From Conchocele bisecta (lineage: Eukaryota > Mollusca > Bivalvia > Lucinida > Thyasiridae): 64,000 bases of DNA. This document shows positions 44,549 through 56,160 of this stretch, piece by piece. Position 1 is the stretch's first letter. Each line of letters opens with the position of its first letter. A program made the translations under genes and the position numbers. Location: positions 19,209,505 through 19,273,504 of the forward strand of contig CM055274.1 in the NCBI GenBank assembly GCA_029237695.1, read 5' to 3'. Below the pieces are notes generated by a model. That model did not search any database. It was not told the origin of the DNA and saw only the letters and a program-made list of their open reading frames with translations.

Positions 44549-44630
44549 TGACTGATTTACAGTGGAACTTCCCTATGCCGGACGCCCTGGGGACATCCCA
44601 GGGTGTCCGGTTTGGAGGGGTTCCAATGTG
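44549..44630. repeat. Short palindromic repeat
   Basis: GTGGAACTTCCCTATGCCGG and complement (CCGG...GAGGGGTTCCAATG) surround GCCCTGGGGACATCCCAGGG. Half-copies (GTGGAACCTCT) occur at 44,402 and 28,868. Probably a small MITE, in the LINE 3' flank. Confidence 0.5.
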
Positions 44631-45162
44631 TCTGCTTTGAACATCATCACGACAACCAAGACTTAATGTGTGGGCGTGGGTGGCTTGGTGTGCGAACATA
44701 TTTTGTTTTCTCGAACTGCCGCAGTGGAATTATTTTTTTTTCTCTCTCTATTTTTGTTTTATAATAACGAACTAAAATAGTTGTCTTTTCTTTTTTTGTT
44801 AAAATTGTTTTAATGCATGTATATTTACATATTGTCATCTATAATACATCTACCGGGTATCGCAGGAAGCAGAAACTATGAGCATAAAGCAAAAATAAAA
44901 TCTCAATTTTATGCTAATGGCAGTATTAATTATGTTTGTTATGTCCTGGTTCTTGCAGCCTGTGATACCAAGTTACACGTCAGGGAGAGGATTTATATAA
45001 GCTTGCTTTCAATCCAATCCCATTTGTATAATTCTGTATTTACTATGATTGATGCATTACTTGTAAATAATATACAAATAAAATATGTTTAAACTAAGGG
45101 TAAATTATTGAAACTGCCTTTACAACATGTGTGACAAGTAGACAGAGAATACTAGTGTAGTG

Positions 45163-45284
45163 TATTTTGATATCAAGTTTATCAGACAAGCATAGGAAAC
45201 GAGTAGGAATTTCGAGCTCGTTGAGGAATTCCTACCGTTTCCAAGCGGAGCCTGATAGATAAACTTTATATCAAAAGACAGTAG
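45163..45284. repeat. Palindromic element, about 120 bp
   Basis: Arms TTTTGATATCAAGTTTATCA and TGATAGATAAACTTTATATC pair. Inside them GGAAACGAGTAGGAATT pairs with AATTCCTACCGTTTCC around GAGCTC. No coding content. Confidence 0.6.
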
Positions 45285-45361
45285 CGTGGTATTATATTTA
45301 TCAGTCTTCTGTGAGAAAACTGGTGGTGGCCCGAAAAGTCAACAGCTGCAATTGAAACTAA

Positions 45362-45712
45362 AGTCTGTTCCACGTTTAGCTGCCAATTACGTTTGGCTAT
45401 TAAACTGATCAAATCTCAAAAATATTTAAACGTATGTACTTTTTCATCAATAACTTAAACTATTGATTTTATTGCGAAAACAAGATTTTCCTATGGTATT
45501 TAACATGGGGCAAAAAGGAGGCTGAAATTGGAGATTGACTCGGAAACCTGGTGATATAGCTTGGAAATTATGTAAATAAGAAAACAAAAGTTAGATTTTG
45601 AAAATCTGTTAACAAATAAAAAATTCCCATAGGAAATATGTTTTCTCGCAATAAAATCAATATTTGATGTAATTCCATCAAATACTGTTTTTTAGGGAAG
45701 GTTATTTTTATC
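45362..45712. mobile_element. MITE-D partial copy
   Basis: Left terminus AGTCTGTTCCACGTTTAGCT and interior (GTACTTTTTCATCAATAACT, TTTAACATGGGGCAAAAAGG) match the other copies. It breaks off in TTAGGGAAGGTTATTTT where the next element begins. Confidence 0.6.
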
Positions 45713-46612
45713 GAGACCGCTTACGGAAAGCGAGACATACTGATCACAATAACGTCCGTCCGTCCGTCCGTCCGTCCGGGCCAACGTCCGGGGGTTTGAG
45801 AGATTAGGGGCGGGGTTAGGAACAAAAGATTCCTTTGTAATATTCCGTAAGCTCATAAAATCTATTGTTGTTTAGGGGCTTTTTCATTGTTCTTCAAACA
45901 ATGGAAATACCCCATAAACCCAAAATATTGGAACGTCCGTCCGTCCGTCAGAAATATTCGTTAAAATACCTTATATCTCTGCAGCCCTAAATCATATTGA
46001 CTTGAAACTTCATATGCGTATTAGTCATCATCCACATATTCATGCTGTATCCCAATCATGCGACCCTTATGAACAAATGTCAAGGTCAAATGACTTAGAA
46101 GTTTCTGCTAAATTTTTGTAAAAATTTGCGTTAAAGTTTTCAGATACCTACTATCTGTAACCGTAAGTCAGATTTGCTTGAAACTTCATATGCGTATTGG
46201 TCATCATCGATATATTCATTTTGTGTCCCACTCATTCGGCCCCTGTGCCCCAAGGTCAAGGTTAAATGACTTAGAAGTTTGCATATTATAAAAGCTGCGT
46301 TAAAGTTTTTACATACCTTATATCGCCACAATTGTTGTTACTCCAATTTACTTCAAACTTTCAATACTTCCTTTTCATCATCCATATTTTCATTCTATAG
46401 CCTGTCCATGTGGTCCACATGTCCAAGGTCAAGGTCAAATGGCTTTGACATTTGTGTTAAAGTTTTTACATACCTTATATCTCCAAAACACTTACCCCAA
46501 TTTACTTCAAATAATTCTTTATTATCATCCATATTTTCATTCCAACCTTTTACATACCAATTATATCTGCACAGCACTTAATTCAAACTTTAAATAATTC
46601 AAACTTCAAATA
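45713..46612 (+). mobile_element. Hairpin-ended tandem-repeat element, monomer type B
   Basis: 5' stem-loop GACCGCTTACGGAAAGCGAG is followed by (GTCC)n near 45,756-45,778 and 45,934-45,949. About four monomers follow, with ACCTTATATCTC, GAAACTTCATATGCGTATT, CATATTCAT and AAGGTCAAGGTCAAATG. These are the same monomers as at 10,985-12,013. No clean 3' end; it runs into the LINE fragment at 46,620. Confidence 0.5.
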
Positions 46613-46619
46613 AGATTTA

Positions 46620-48060
46620 CCACCACTTGCACAACTACAACGAACGCTCTCTTCAATTCATATCTCACCTGAAGATATTAGTGACGCTATATCTATCATT
46701 GATCCGACCAAGGCATGTGGCCCCGATCTTTTAAGTCCACGTTTACTGCGCGAGGGTGCAAACGAGCTGGCAAAACCCCTCTCAACATGTATAAATGCAT
46801 TAATCCCTTTATCACATTTCCCATCCGCATGCAAATTGGCAAACGTAATCCCAATCTTTAAAAAGAACGACCCATCACATCCACAAAATTATCGACTAAT
46901 CTCTCTCCTAAGCTGCATTGGCAAGCTTATGGAGCGATGTATCCATAAGTATTTAAAATAATATCCAAACGTCCGTTTGGATTCATTAAAAGAGACACAA
47001 CAGTCAATCAGTTACTTTACATTTACAACGACGTGTGTAAAGTTTTAGCCGATGGTAAAGAAGTATTCTGTGATATTTCTAAAGCATTTGCCCGAGTCTG
47101 GCACCGTAGTTTGTTATACAAACTGTCCTCTGCTGGCATTACTGGCAACCTTCATACACGGTTTGCATCATACTTATCTTCTTGAAAACAGAGAGTGATT
47201 TACGCAAATGCATCGTCTCAATGGTCCACTGTAACAGCCGGTGTGCCGCATGGGGTTTATATAAGGACCTCCTCTTTTCCTTGTATATATAAATTAAATT
47301 GTGACTGAAATTAATCTAATATTAGACTTTTCGCAGACGACACAAGCTTGTACATAGTAGTCCATAATCCAAACGTTGCCGCCACTTCTCTAAACAACGA
47401 TCTTAAAACTATTCATCAGTGGTCTCTGAAATGGTTGGTTACATTTAATCCATCTAAAACAGAAACCATGATGTTTTCAAGAAAACAAAACAAACCACCA
47501 CATCCTAATTTGGTAATGAACCATGTAGTTTTAGACCCTTTAACTGAGCATAAACATCTCGGAGTAACTTTCTGAGATGATGGTAGATGGAACACCCACA
47601 TATCTGGCTGCCTAAATAAAGCCTGGCAACGGATTGGTACTTTACGTTCGCTTAAGTTTCTTCTAAAGAGGGCATACTTAGAACGCCTCTATCTTACACG
47701 TATCCGCCCGCTTCTAGAATATCGCGACATTATTTGTGACAACTGCTCCAATGAACTTAAAAACGATCTTGAAGCTGTTCAAAAAGAAGCTGCGCGAATT
47801 GTTACAGGGGCTACAAAACTATGTAGCTTAGACAATTGATTTCGCGATTTAAAATGGGAATCCCTAGCAACTAGGAGAAACAAGCATAAACTTATAGAAC
47901 TACAATGTGTTTTGAAAAAATAATATCACACCATCCTATCTAACTACTCTCGTTCCTAAAATCGCTACGATCCCCGAAATGCAGATAACATTCCAATGAT
48001 CCTCTGCCGGACACAAATGTACAGAAATTCATTCTTATTTGTTGCATCTCTCGGGTGTCG
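46620..48060 (+). pseudogene. LINE reverse transcriptase fragment, heavily degraded
   Basis: Successive frames encode RT motifs: DPTKACGPDLLSPRLL (46,707 on), NYRLISLL (46,890 on), the catalytic FADDTSLYIVV (47,332 on), WLVTFNPSKTETMMFS, KHLGVTF, and the C-terminal RIRPLLEYRDII and EAARIVTGATKL. Many stops and frameshifts occur. It is the same superfamily as the LINE at 40,942-44,363 but a clearly different element, judged by the divergent shared motifs. Endonuclease and 5' end are missing. Its 3' side abuts the Polinton near 48,065. Confidence 0.8.
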
Positions 48061-48077
48061 TACATCACCTATCCAAC

Positions 48078-48281
48078 TTATGTTTTGTAAGCCTTGTTCC
48101 ATGCTATAGTTTGACAAAGCATAACTACATTCTCAAATACTCCAGCACATCCACCTAGTTGCTGTGAAAGCTCAAGTACGTCAAGGACAAATTCCGTTTT
48201 ACCACATCCGGTTTGGCCGCAGATAATAGCACGATGTGCATACTTTGGCAAATCAATACAACACCGATACATATCTCCCAT
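48078..48281 (-). pseudogene. Polinton packaging ATPase (A32/FtsK-HerA type), N-terminal part
   Basis: The frame starts at ATG (48,279-48,281) and encodes 67 codons with the Walker A motif GQTGCGKT near residues 22-29, then hydrophobic strands. ATPases of this group pump DNA into capsids. The downstream Walker B region is lost at the junction with the LINE fragment. It lies next to the capsid gene and in the same direction, as is usual in Polintons. Confidence 0.75.
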
Positions 48282-48289
48282 TTTCTATA

Positions 48290-49514
48290 TTTATTTGCGC
48301 ATCTTGAATTATAAATACATATATATATTTACGGCACCAGCTGCATTGGCTGCTTTAGTAATATGAATTGTGATACCCTCACTTGTGTTTTCTTTTCTCC
48401 GTCCAGTTCCATGTAAACTAGTATCGTCTGTCGTTCTTAAGTCAAGCTAGAGGCCATATTTTGTTGTAAGATAGCCCCCAATTGCTACACTGGACACATG
48501 CAATTCTTTACTAATAACGTTCACTATTGAATCATTAATATTTCCGCCAGCAAATTGTTTGCATATTTCATCCCACATAGTATATTCTTTCATCCCTTGG
48601 CTGTATAGCTGATTAGGCACACCCTCGATAGTAACTTCAACTTTATGTATTTTCGGATTATAGAACTGTTCACTGTCCCTTGCAAAATCTGCTGTTGGTT
48701 CTTCAAATAACATTAAAATTCCCTTCATAGAACGATCGGGTGTATTCAAATTTATATTCCATAAAGTATCACTATTATATTTCACAATCTTTCTATGGCG
48801 AAGAATTCTATCATATAATATTGACATTTACCCATATATTTATTTCTCACCATTCTTGCCAGATTAGGCTCAGTGACCATATCAAATTCTAAACTTATAT
48901 TGTTAATTTCATAATTAGCATTCAAATCACCTGGAGCTATAATTACCCTTGAATAATCAATAAATGTAAATATTTGAGTCTGTCACCTAAACCAGATTGA
49001 TAATATGGCATATAAGCTTCAAGAAGCTAATGGTGTATATAATCGATTACCAAATGTCTGCAGCGTGTGTAACATTAGAATTTGCTGCTCCAATCCTCAA
49101 ATGTGTTACATTTGAACCTGCACTAGTATCTATACCTTGATAAACCATATTATTTCGTTCTGGTGTTGTTTTCCATAGGTCACGATAAATGTAATAAACA
49201 TCTGAATCGTCAATTGACATAATTTCATTACTAGATATTTTAATAGTCATTTTCTTGACTATCGCACGCCCAACATTTTGAACAACTCTGCGATCGTCAT
49301 CGGTTGATGTTAATGCAATTGTAAAAGCTAAACGAACTGTCCTGGGCACAATCAAATCGTTTGGTCCTAAATTTGGAAAGCGAACTAAAGGCTGCTGATT
49401 TTTATTAATTGTAAATGGATTATTTGTAATTGTAATTGATTGTCTTATACCTTTCACTCCCAGTGGTTCTCTTAAATGTCTGTAAGGACTAAGTTTTCTA
49501 CCATATGTAGTCAT
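48290..49514 (-). pseudogene. Polinton major capsid protein (double jelly-roll)
   Basis: It starts at ATG 49,512-49,514. The first 155 codons are open and contain GVKGIRQSITITNNPF, FPNLGPNDLIVPRTVRL and HLRIGAANSNV. After a stop near 49,047 the frame resumes through NYEINNISLEFDMVTEP (about 48,950-48,860). It shifts again near 48,830 and continues open to 48,447, then through GTGRR...SEGITIHI to about 48,290. The segments match the order of Polinton capsid proteins, which build icosahedral shells. At least three breaks make this copy non-functional. A tandem-repeat element sits immediately upstream of the start codon and may separate it from its promoter. Confidence 0.75.
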
Positions 49515-50300
49515 TTTTATACGCCCGTTTGAAAAAACGGGACGTATTATGTATTCATCTTGAAAGGGCGGGTGGGCGGTGGGCGGTGGGCGGCGGGCAC
49601 AGCTTGTCCATGCAATAACTAGAGGCTACTTGAGGGATTGTAACCAAATTTGGTATACATGTTTATTGATTTCCGATGACTTATCTCCCCTTGGCGGCCA
49701 TTTTTATTTTTCGCACTCTGTATCCTTGTCCACGCAATAACTCAAGTTCTACGTCACCGCTCGTAACCAAATTCGGTATACATGTTTATCACGGCAAGAC
49801 GAAGAAGCCTATTGATTTCCGATGACTTATCTCCCCTTGGCGGCCATTTTTATTTTTCGCACTCTGTATCATTGTCCACGCAATAACTCAAATTCTATTT
49901 CACCGCTCATAACCAAAATTTAATTCGGTATACATGTTTATCACGGCAAGACGAAGAAGCCTATTGATGTCCGATGACTTATCTCCCCTTGGTGGTCATT
50001 TTTAATGTTCGCACTATGTATCCTTGTCCACGCAATAAGTCAAGTTCTACTTCACCGATCGAAACCAAATTCGGTATACATGTTTATCATGGCAAGACAA
50101 AGAAGCCTATTTATTTTCAGATACTTATCTCCCCTTGGCAGCCATTTTTAATTTTCTGATTCCGTATCCTTGTCCACGCAATAAATTGAGTTCTACTTGA
50201 CGGATCGTAACCAAATTTGGTTTACATGTTTATCACGTCAAGTTATCTCCCCTTGTTGACTGGCCTTGCCTCGACGGGCGTATATTGTGACCTTCGGCAC
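49515..50300 (+). mobile_element. Hairpin-ended tandem-repeat element, monomer type D, inside the Polinton
   Basis: 5' stem-loop TACGCCCGTTTGAAAAAACG...GTA (49,517-49,543) is followed by a GGGCGGTGGGCGGTGGGC tract. About four units of 140-150 bp follow with GTCCACGCAATAA, GGTATACATGTTTATCACGG and TTATCTCCCCTTGGCGGCCA. The 3' end is ACGGGCGTATATTG...CTTCGGCACTTTTG. It lies 1 bp beyond the capsid start codon. Confidence 0.6.
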
Positions 50301-50346
50301 TTTTGTTTATTTATGTATTGACATTAAATTAATACATAAATACATA

Positions 50347-51586
50347 ATGGCTGAAGGTGGACAAGGAGACGTTTTGCATTATGATAATTTGACTTAAGAC
50401 CCTGATGATACTACAATAGGTACCAGTGAAACTATGATAAACGCGCCAACTGTTAAAATGGTAAAATCAACTCCCGAGAGGGAACGGTGTCAGCGATCAA
50501 GGGTTATATAACTATTTAGAGATCAATTCAGAAACAGGTTTGGTATATCGGATCAGGATTTTGATTTAATGCGACCAGAACTGCACATTGACGATAAAAC
50601 ACTGTACTGGAATTATGTACAAATAAGTTGTAAAGGAAATGTCATCAATTTGTAAAAACATTTACTGGCAGAGGAGCGGGAGAATTTAAAAGATTAGCTG
50701 GCACCACATATACATTTCGTACTATATCTGAACTTAATCAGAAATCTAAGCAATTAAATGATAATACAAGAGTAATAAAAAATATAGAAATGAAAGAGTT
50801 ACCAAACGCTATTAATAAAACAGAAACATCAGTAAAAGAAATAATTGACACATTATCAAAAGATACATCAAGGGGATTACTGATGATTTTGAAACGTTAC
50901 CATTCAGAGAACTTAAAACTTTACACAAATGTTTACACCAAACGAATGGCTCTCACCAATAATATAGCAAAACTTGATGAGCTTGATAAAAATAAGAAAG
51001 ACGCTGAATTAAAGTTATCAGCTGCAATAACATTTGATGCTGAAAATCCAAATGCACAACAAATAGAAAAACAAATTGCAGATATCGAATCTGAGCGTGA
51101 GAAGCTCGTCTTGAAGTTATATCAAATGATAAGGAAACATTAAGAACCCAAATAAATAGAATAAAAAGTACGATCGAAAGAGTATTACACAAAGATACCA
51201 CATTAAAAGAGAGACTAAACACACTATTCAAAGAACAGGGAATAACAATAGTTTCAGTTATAACCGCTATTTGATTTATAATTTCCACTATAATTTTAAG
51301 TGTTTACTGGAGGCGCAAGTGGTGCTGCAAGTATTCAAAACCACCAGGAAAAGGAGGAGCTAAAGACTGGATTTAAGAACAATTAAAACATATTGGCTCT
51401 GTACTTGCAATGTTAACTGGAAAAGCAGCAGCTGCATTACCCGGACTAATTGGCACTAGTGTAGCTTGGTTGCTGAAAACTGCAGAGAAAGCCGTTGGTT
51501 GGTTAGAAAATAATGTATGGACTTTAATAATAGCAATTGCAGGACTTCTATATATGTTTGCTAAAGATTATATTCTATCTCGATAA
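50347..51586 (+). pseudogene. Polinton-type coiled-coil/membrane protein gene
   Basis: ATG at 50,347 opens a frame (GGQGDVLHYDNL) with an early TAA, then continues through RFGISDQDFDLMRPELHIDD (about 50,535-50,600). After breaks, 50,790-51,143 is open and strongly coiled-coil (Glu/Lys-rich). It is followed in other frames by TLKERLNTLFKEQGITIVSV, a hydrophobic segment, a Gly/Pro/Lys linker, KAAAALPGLIGTSVAWLL and a terminal hydrophobic stretch. The stop is at 51,584-51,586. I recognise the layout from animal Polintons but the function is not known. It overlaps the next gene tail-to-tail by 19 bp. Confidence 0.55.
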
Positions 51587-51888
51587 TAAAATAACAATAC
51601 TCCTAAACCAATTATAATACTAGCGGTAACTAGAGCAGTCTTTTGATTTTCATGATTATCTGCTTCTGGTATAGTTTTAATTTCATGAGATTGGACATGA
51701 TGCTTTGGTACAGCAGCAGGGCCTAGTGGCTTAATACTACTCTTCTCCTGTGTTTGTACAGGTGGCAGAACTGGCATACTAATTATATTATCATTAAAAC
51801 CAACTGATTGATTGTCGGTAGCTATTACTATTAAATTATTATAATTTTGAATACATCCTATCTGCAAATCCATGTCGCTTGGTGCCAT
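51568..51888 (-). CDS. Small Polinton membrane protein, intact frame
   Basis: This is an unbroken frame of 106 codons. The middle is Pro-rich (PVLPPVQTQ) and the C-terminus is a single predicted membrane span (ALVTASIIIGLGVLLFYY) followed by RDRI. That suggests a C-terminally anchored protein facing the cytosol or virion interior. No catalytic motif is seen. It converges with the coiled-coil/membrane gene, sharing its last 19 bp. Function unknown. Confidence 0.5.
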   Translation of the reverse strand: MAPSDMDLQIGCIQNYNNLIVIATDNQSVGFNDNIISMPVLPPVQTQEKSSIKPLGPAAVPKHHVQSHEIKTIPEADNHENQKTALVTASIIIGLGVLLFYYRDRI

Positions 51889-51919
51889 ATATAATCCAAT
51901 TACATATACAAAGTTAGCT

Positions 51920-52766
51920 TTTGGGTAAGTCTACAGCTCTGTTAATAGCATCATTAACATTGGCTAAATATTGTTTTTTGTGCATCAAAGGCAGTCCCAG
52001 TACCAATAATGGAAGTTCTAGTTTGTGATTGGGCTCCAAGCATTGACCAAACGTACACTCTAATACTATAATTCAGTCGTTCAACTCCAGCTTGAGTATA
52101 TCCAACTGAGTTATCTAGAACGAAACTGGTCCAGGCAACGGTGATATCAATGTGATCCTGGATACAATCATTCTCATTAAAGAATGGTGAATTGGCACCC
52201 CCGTGACTTAATCTATATGACCCACTAGGCTGGAAATTCATAGAAAAACCACCAAGATTATGATTCCCGTGGTCTATTCTTTGTCTGAAATCCTTGTTTG
52301 GATTAATACCAAATTCGGTGCATATTCTATGGTAAGCCGAAATATCATAATTATCATACCAGCAATAACGGTGGTCATCTGGTAAAGGAACTTTCATTTG
52401 AGCCAAGATTCTAAGTGTTTGATACATAATATGAAATATATATAATGACTTAAAAAATGGGTCACCCAGTATCGCCAAGTGTTTGTTATATGAAACGCTG
52501 TACCCGCAGGTAGCACACCATATTGCAAAGTTAACTTGATTCTAATACCACCGCATCAGATTATTCATCCAGTTATTATGTGCTTTATTATTGTTATAAA
52601 CATTACCAGTTATTCTGGGATTAGGATACCCTGCTAATGCATTTGAATATGTAGCCTTGAAACTTTTATCTTTTGTCACATAAACATTATAAAACATTGG
52701 AACCGTTTTCAAAGCATATTTATGTTTAGTATTGTAGTTTACATTCTTATTAAATTTGAATGCCAT
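51920..52766 (-). pseudogene. Polinton protein of unknown function, about 280 codons, broken
   Basis: It starts at ATG 52,764-52,766. Segment 1 (52,766-52,542) ends in a stop at NNLMRWY. The frame then resumes with NFAIWCATCGYSVSYNKH and runs open from 52,478 to 51,954 (contains YHRICTEFGINPNKDFRQ and RVYVWSMLGAQSQTRTS). A last shift near 51,970 leads to LANVNDAINRAVDLPK. It is probably a virion-associated protein by position between capsid-type genes; the identity is inferred. Confidence 0.5.
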
Positions 52767-52786
52767 TTTCTAAAACAATAACAAAT

Positions 52787-53445
52787 ATGTATAACATAAC
52801 TTTAACAAATACAACAGCAACATTTTAGACTGTAACGGTAAAAACGATTCCAAACGAAAAATAGGTTTAAACAGATTACAATACTGGGTTGGATGGTACA
52901 ACCTGTTACATGATGTGCAGTATGTATGGTCTTCTACAAATCGTGTCGCCATAAAAGATTCGATTCCAGCGGGATTATACTCGTTTGATAGGTTGAGTAC
53001 AATTTTAAGTAATGCTACATTAACACTGACTATAAATAAATCCAACGGAATATGTACTTTACATATTCATCTGGGATATAAAGTGAACATACCAAGCGTT
53101 ATTCTTAATCAGCTAGGGTTTAATATTAATCCTGATTGGTTACGTGCAGGTTCCTATCCAGGTTCTAATCCAGTTAATTTTGTTAACAAATCTATATATA
53201 TTTATCTTGACCAAGTAAATACATCATGTAATTTACTCAACGGTAAAAGTAGTACTTTTATTGGTGTTATACCTGTTCGCAAAATGACATTTGGAGAGTC
53301 AGATACTGTGACATTTTCACATCCAGAATATAGAAATCTACAAAACGGTATTATAAACGAATTGAGACTTGAAATTGGAGATGAAAATAATAATGTAATT
53401 GACAATCATAATTTGTCATTTATAATAACATTAGAAGTTATATAA
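52787..53445 (+). pseudogene. Polinton minor capsid (penton-like) candidate
   Basis: The N-terminal part from ATG 52,787 has stops and a frame change before 52,915. From there 176 codons are open to TAA 53,443-53,445. Segments such as IPAGLYSFDRLSTILSNA, PVNFVNKSIYIYLDQ, NLLNGKSSTFIGVIPV and VIDNHNLSFIITLEV are beta-rich and characteristic of a conserved Polinton protein that I take to be the minor capsid protein. The penton role is an inference from family descriptions, not visible in sequence. Confidence 0.5.
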
Positions 53446-53450
53446 AAACA

Positions 53451-53928
53451 ATGAGTATTTATGGACCAGATGAAAATAGTCCTACAGATTACATAGACGC
53501 CGGAGATAAAAATGTAACATAGTTGTTCAATAAACATAAAAGTATAATAACTGTGTGGTCTGAAGAGTCTGTGCCATTACGTGATGGCTCTACTGAATAT
53601 GCATTTGGAAATGGTGCTTCTGGCTTGGCTCATGGAAATTGTGGTTATACTATGATGTGTCGTGGAAGGGTTTTACGAATTGGTTTATGCAGCGTCACCA
53701 AAAAGGGGTTTGCAACTGAGGAGGTAAAAATTGGGATCAGTATTAATGGCACTCCAAATGTGAATGCAACTTTAACAAAACCTAAAGGACACCAGTCGGC
53801 ATATACAATATTTAAAACTCCAATCGAACTTGCCTCTGGAAGTGTATTAAATTTTGTTTCACTTAAAACATAATTATAACAAAGCTTCCATTTCAATTGT
53901 AGATGTGTTAATTGAATCAGATATTTAA
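53451..53928 (+). pseudogene. Small Polinton beta-rich protein
   Basis: ATG 53,451 begins a frame with one in-frame TAG (53,520-53,522), then 116 open codons with NGASGLAHGNCGYTMMCRGR and LASGSVLNFVSLKT. A frameshift near 53,870 precedes VDVLIESDI at the end. The fold looks like an all-beta trimer or head protein, and the family function is unknown. It begins six bases after the preceding gene's stop, so the two may be co-transcribed. Confidence 0.45.
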
Positions 53929-53945
53929 ATAGTATATTTTAAAAA

Positions 53946-54165
53946 ATGAACAGTAAACTGTATCCGGTGCTACCAGTTGAGGCTGATCATTATAGACTTA
54001 GTGAAATAAATGCTTTAAAACATAAACTGGAAAATGAAGTTGAGACAAGGAAAACAGTACGAAATAAATATAAAAGAGCCGTGAACATATTAAATGGTGT
54101 TCAGTCTGGATTTACTACTGTGGGACTAGTAATGAGTGGTACAAGTGCTGGCCTATTATTAAAGG
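53946..54165 (+). pseudogene. Polinton small protein, N-terminal half (gene split by insertion)
   Basis: From ATG 53,946 about 73 codons match a Polinton protein with an amphipathic start (LPVEADHYRLSEINALKHKL), a basic helix (VRNKYKRAVNILNGV) and a small-residue hydrophobic region. The rest of the open frame to 54,263 is foreign sequence. Its C-terminal half appears at 56,525-56,782 on the far side of a 2.3-kb insertion. Confidence 0.5.
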
Positions 54166-54934
54166 TCACATTACAAACTATCACTTATTTTTCTTCAAAA
54201 CGCGCTAAAAACAACAACGGCGACCCTAATAACCGATTTCCGGTTCGTTTGTATTTTTCGTGATATTGAGATTTCTCATATCGCACCTTAACTGACACTT
54301 ATACACAGCCATGCACTGAATTGGTCATCGCTTATCTCTCCTGTTACTGCGACCTACTGGCACGAGGTGGCACTGTAAAAATAACCGCTATGACGTAGCA
54401 GTATAACAGCTTACCTGATTGGTGGATGAAGGTTTCTTATATAATATCGTTTGGATTTACGGTCATCATGTATTTGTTGCATACTTTCTTCGTTTTTGTC
54501 GTTTAATATATACGTTAATCGTTATTTTTTCCTTCGCCTAGTTATACTTATTTATACGTTGGTTACAATCATCGGCGACGACTATCTGTGCGGAAGTTGG
54601 TTGCAAGTCACGGTCAAACAGACAGCAGAGCCAGAATCAGAAAAAATGCGAAATTAATTGTTATATTTCTATATTTTTTTTACAAAATGCTTATCTCCGA
54701 TATTTCATAAATTGATTCTGCAATGCTTTGTAGGGATGTTACTTCAGCATACTTGTATTTGACAATTTCGAGTTGAAATAATCAGTGACACGCGAGTGTA
54801 GCTATGTTCAAACGGATGCCGCTGGAGGTCATTAATATCAAACAACTTATCCGATGATTTGACCGAAGGCAAATAGGGAAGTGGATCTTGGGACAGGTGT
54901 ATTCTGAATTCAATGAAGCCACACCTATTCTGTG

Positions 54935-55371
54935 GGTGGTGGTCGGGCGAACGAGACGGCGTAAATTAACGGTAGGTGTTCCTCCTTATAGGAATCATTA
55001 TTTGCCTGGTTTGGCGCTCCGGAATGTTTTTATCTTTGGCTCTTTTACTACCTGTGAGAAGAATTGGGTTATTGCCCATTATAAAAGTTGTAAGATTATT
55101 ACTGATCCTACTGCTTTTGGGAGGGGCCAAGTGATTCTGGTGTGGCGAGGACCTGGCATCAGATCAGGATTATTCTGATTTCAGGGCAGAATATATAGTT
55201 TTGTTATTGTGAATATTCAGTTCTGATTTTGGGATTTTTCCCCCATTTGTACATGTATTTGAAAATGTACATGTACTTGTACAGGTACTATATGGGATTT
55301 AGTACTAAACCCATTGACCCGGCCTTAAATGACCTTAGCTGTTGATAGGCCGTTAAACCCCAACAAACAAA
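54935..55371 (+). mobile_element. SINE-like retroposon with 15-bp target duplication
   Basis: CACACCTATTCTGTG (54,920-54,934) recurs as CACACCTATTCTATG at 55,372-55,386, one mismatch. The body is shared with copies at 23,123, 35,655 and 38,852. The tail is GACCTTAGCTGTTGATAGGC...(CAAA)n. No coding capacity and no clear tRNA head; a degenerate GTGTTCCTCC may be a worn B box. The duplication proves LINE-type retroposition. Confidence 0.75.
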
Positions 55372-55925
55372 CACACCTATTCTATGCTGATTGGTTAAAT
55401 CCATTTTGTTTATCTGTCCTAGTCAGTGACAGACGTGTGAAGCTACGTTCAAACGGATGTCAACAATAATGCGGCAGGTGTATATTGAATCCGCGAGGCC
55501 ACACATATGCCAAGCTGATTGGTACAGTCCAATTTGACACATATGGTAGAATAGATACACTGTGCACATCAGGGTGCTTTCTACAGTTCCGAAAATCAAG
55601 CCTTGATGTGTTTATTTGTATACATGGATGAATGTTAAATTGTAGGACTAAAATTGTGTAACTGGAATGTCCACTCGCTTACTTTTCCGTAAATACTGTT
55701 TTCGAATACTAAAATATAACTAAATCACATATTGTGTTCGTTGACAGATAAAAAGAATGAAAAGTATATATTCAATTTTCACATGTACAGTAAATTCTTT
55801 ACTATTTCTAATCTATTTTCCTACGTTTCAAATAAATATAAAATGTTTGGACTTGATGTTAAAAAGTAAAGATATTTTTCCAGAAGAAAATCGTTGTTTT
55901 GTCAAATGGGGGTTACGTCGAAGCT

Positions 55926-56160
55926 TGGTCCTATATGTGGCTGTGACTAGAGAAATGGGGTTTGTGTGATTTGTGACTAGCGTAGGTCCTAATCAAATAT
56001 AACACTCCTGTAGTCTAACTACGATCTAGATTGCATGTTAATGTTTTATTGAATGAATGCCGAATAGTGCAGATCCTGTTCATTCATATTGTGCGAATGT
56101 ACAGGCTGAACTGGATATACACAGGTCCCAAACGCCCTATAAGCCCCGTGTTGTGTTTGG
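55926..56160. mobile_element. MITE-E, fullest copy
   Basis: It runs from GTGGCTGTGACTAGAGAAAT to near the degraded right end (AAGCCCCGTGTTGTG). Internal marks are GCCGAATAGTGCAGATCCTG and TTGTGCGAATGTACAGGCTG. Inverted ends are recognisable but imperfect. It lies in the compound insertion splitting the Polinton. Confidence 0.5.
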
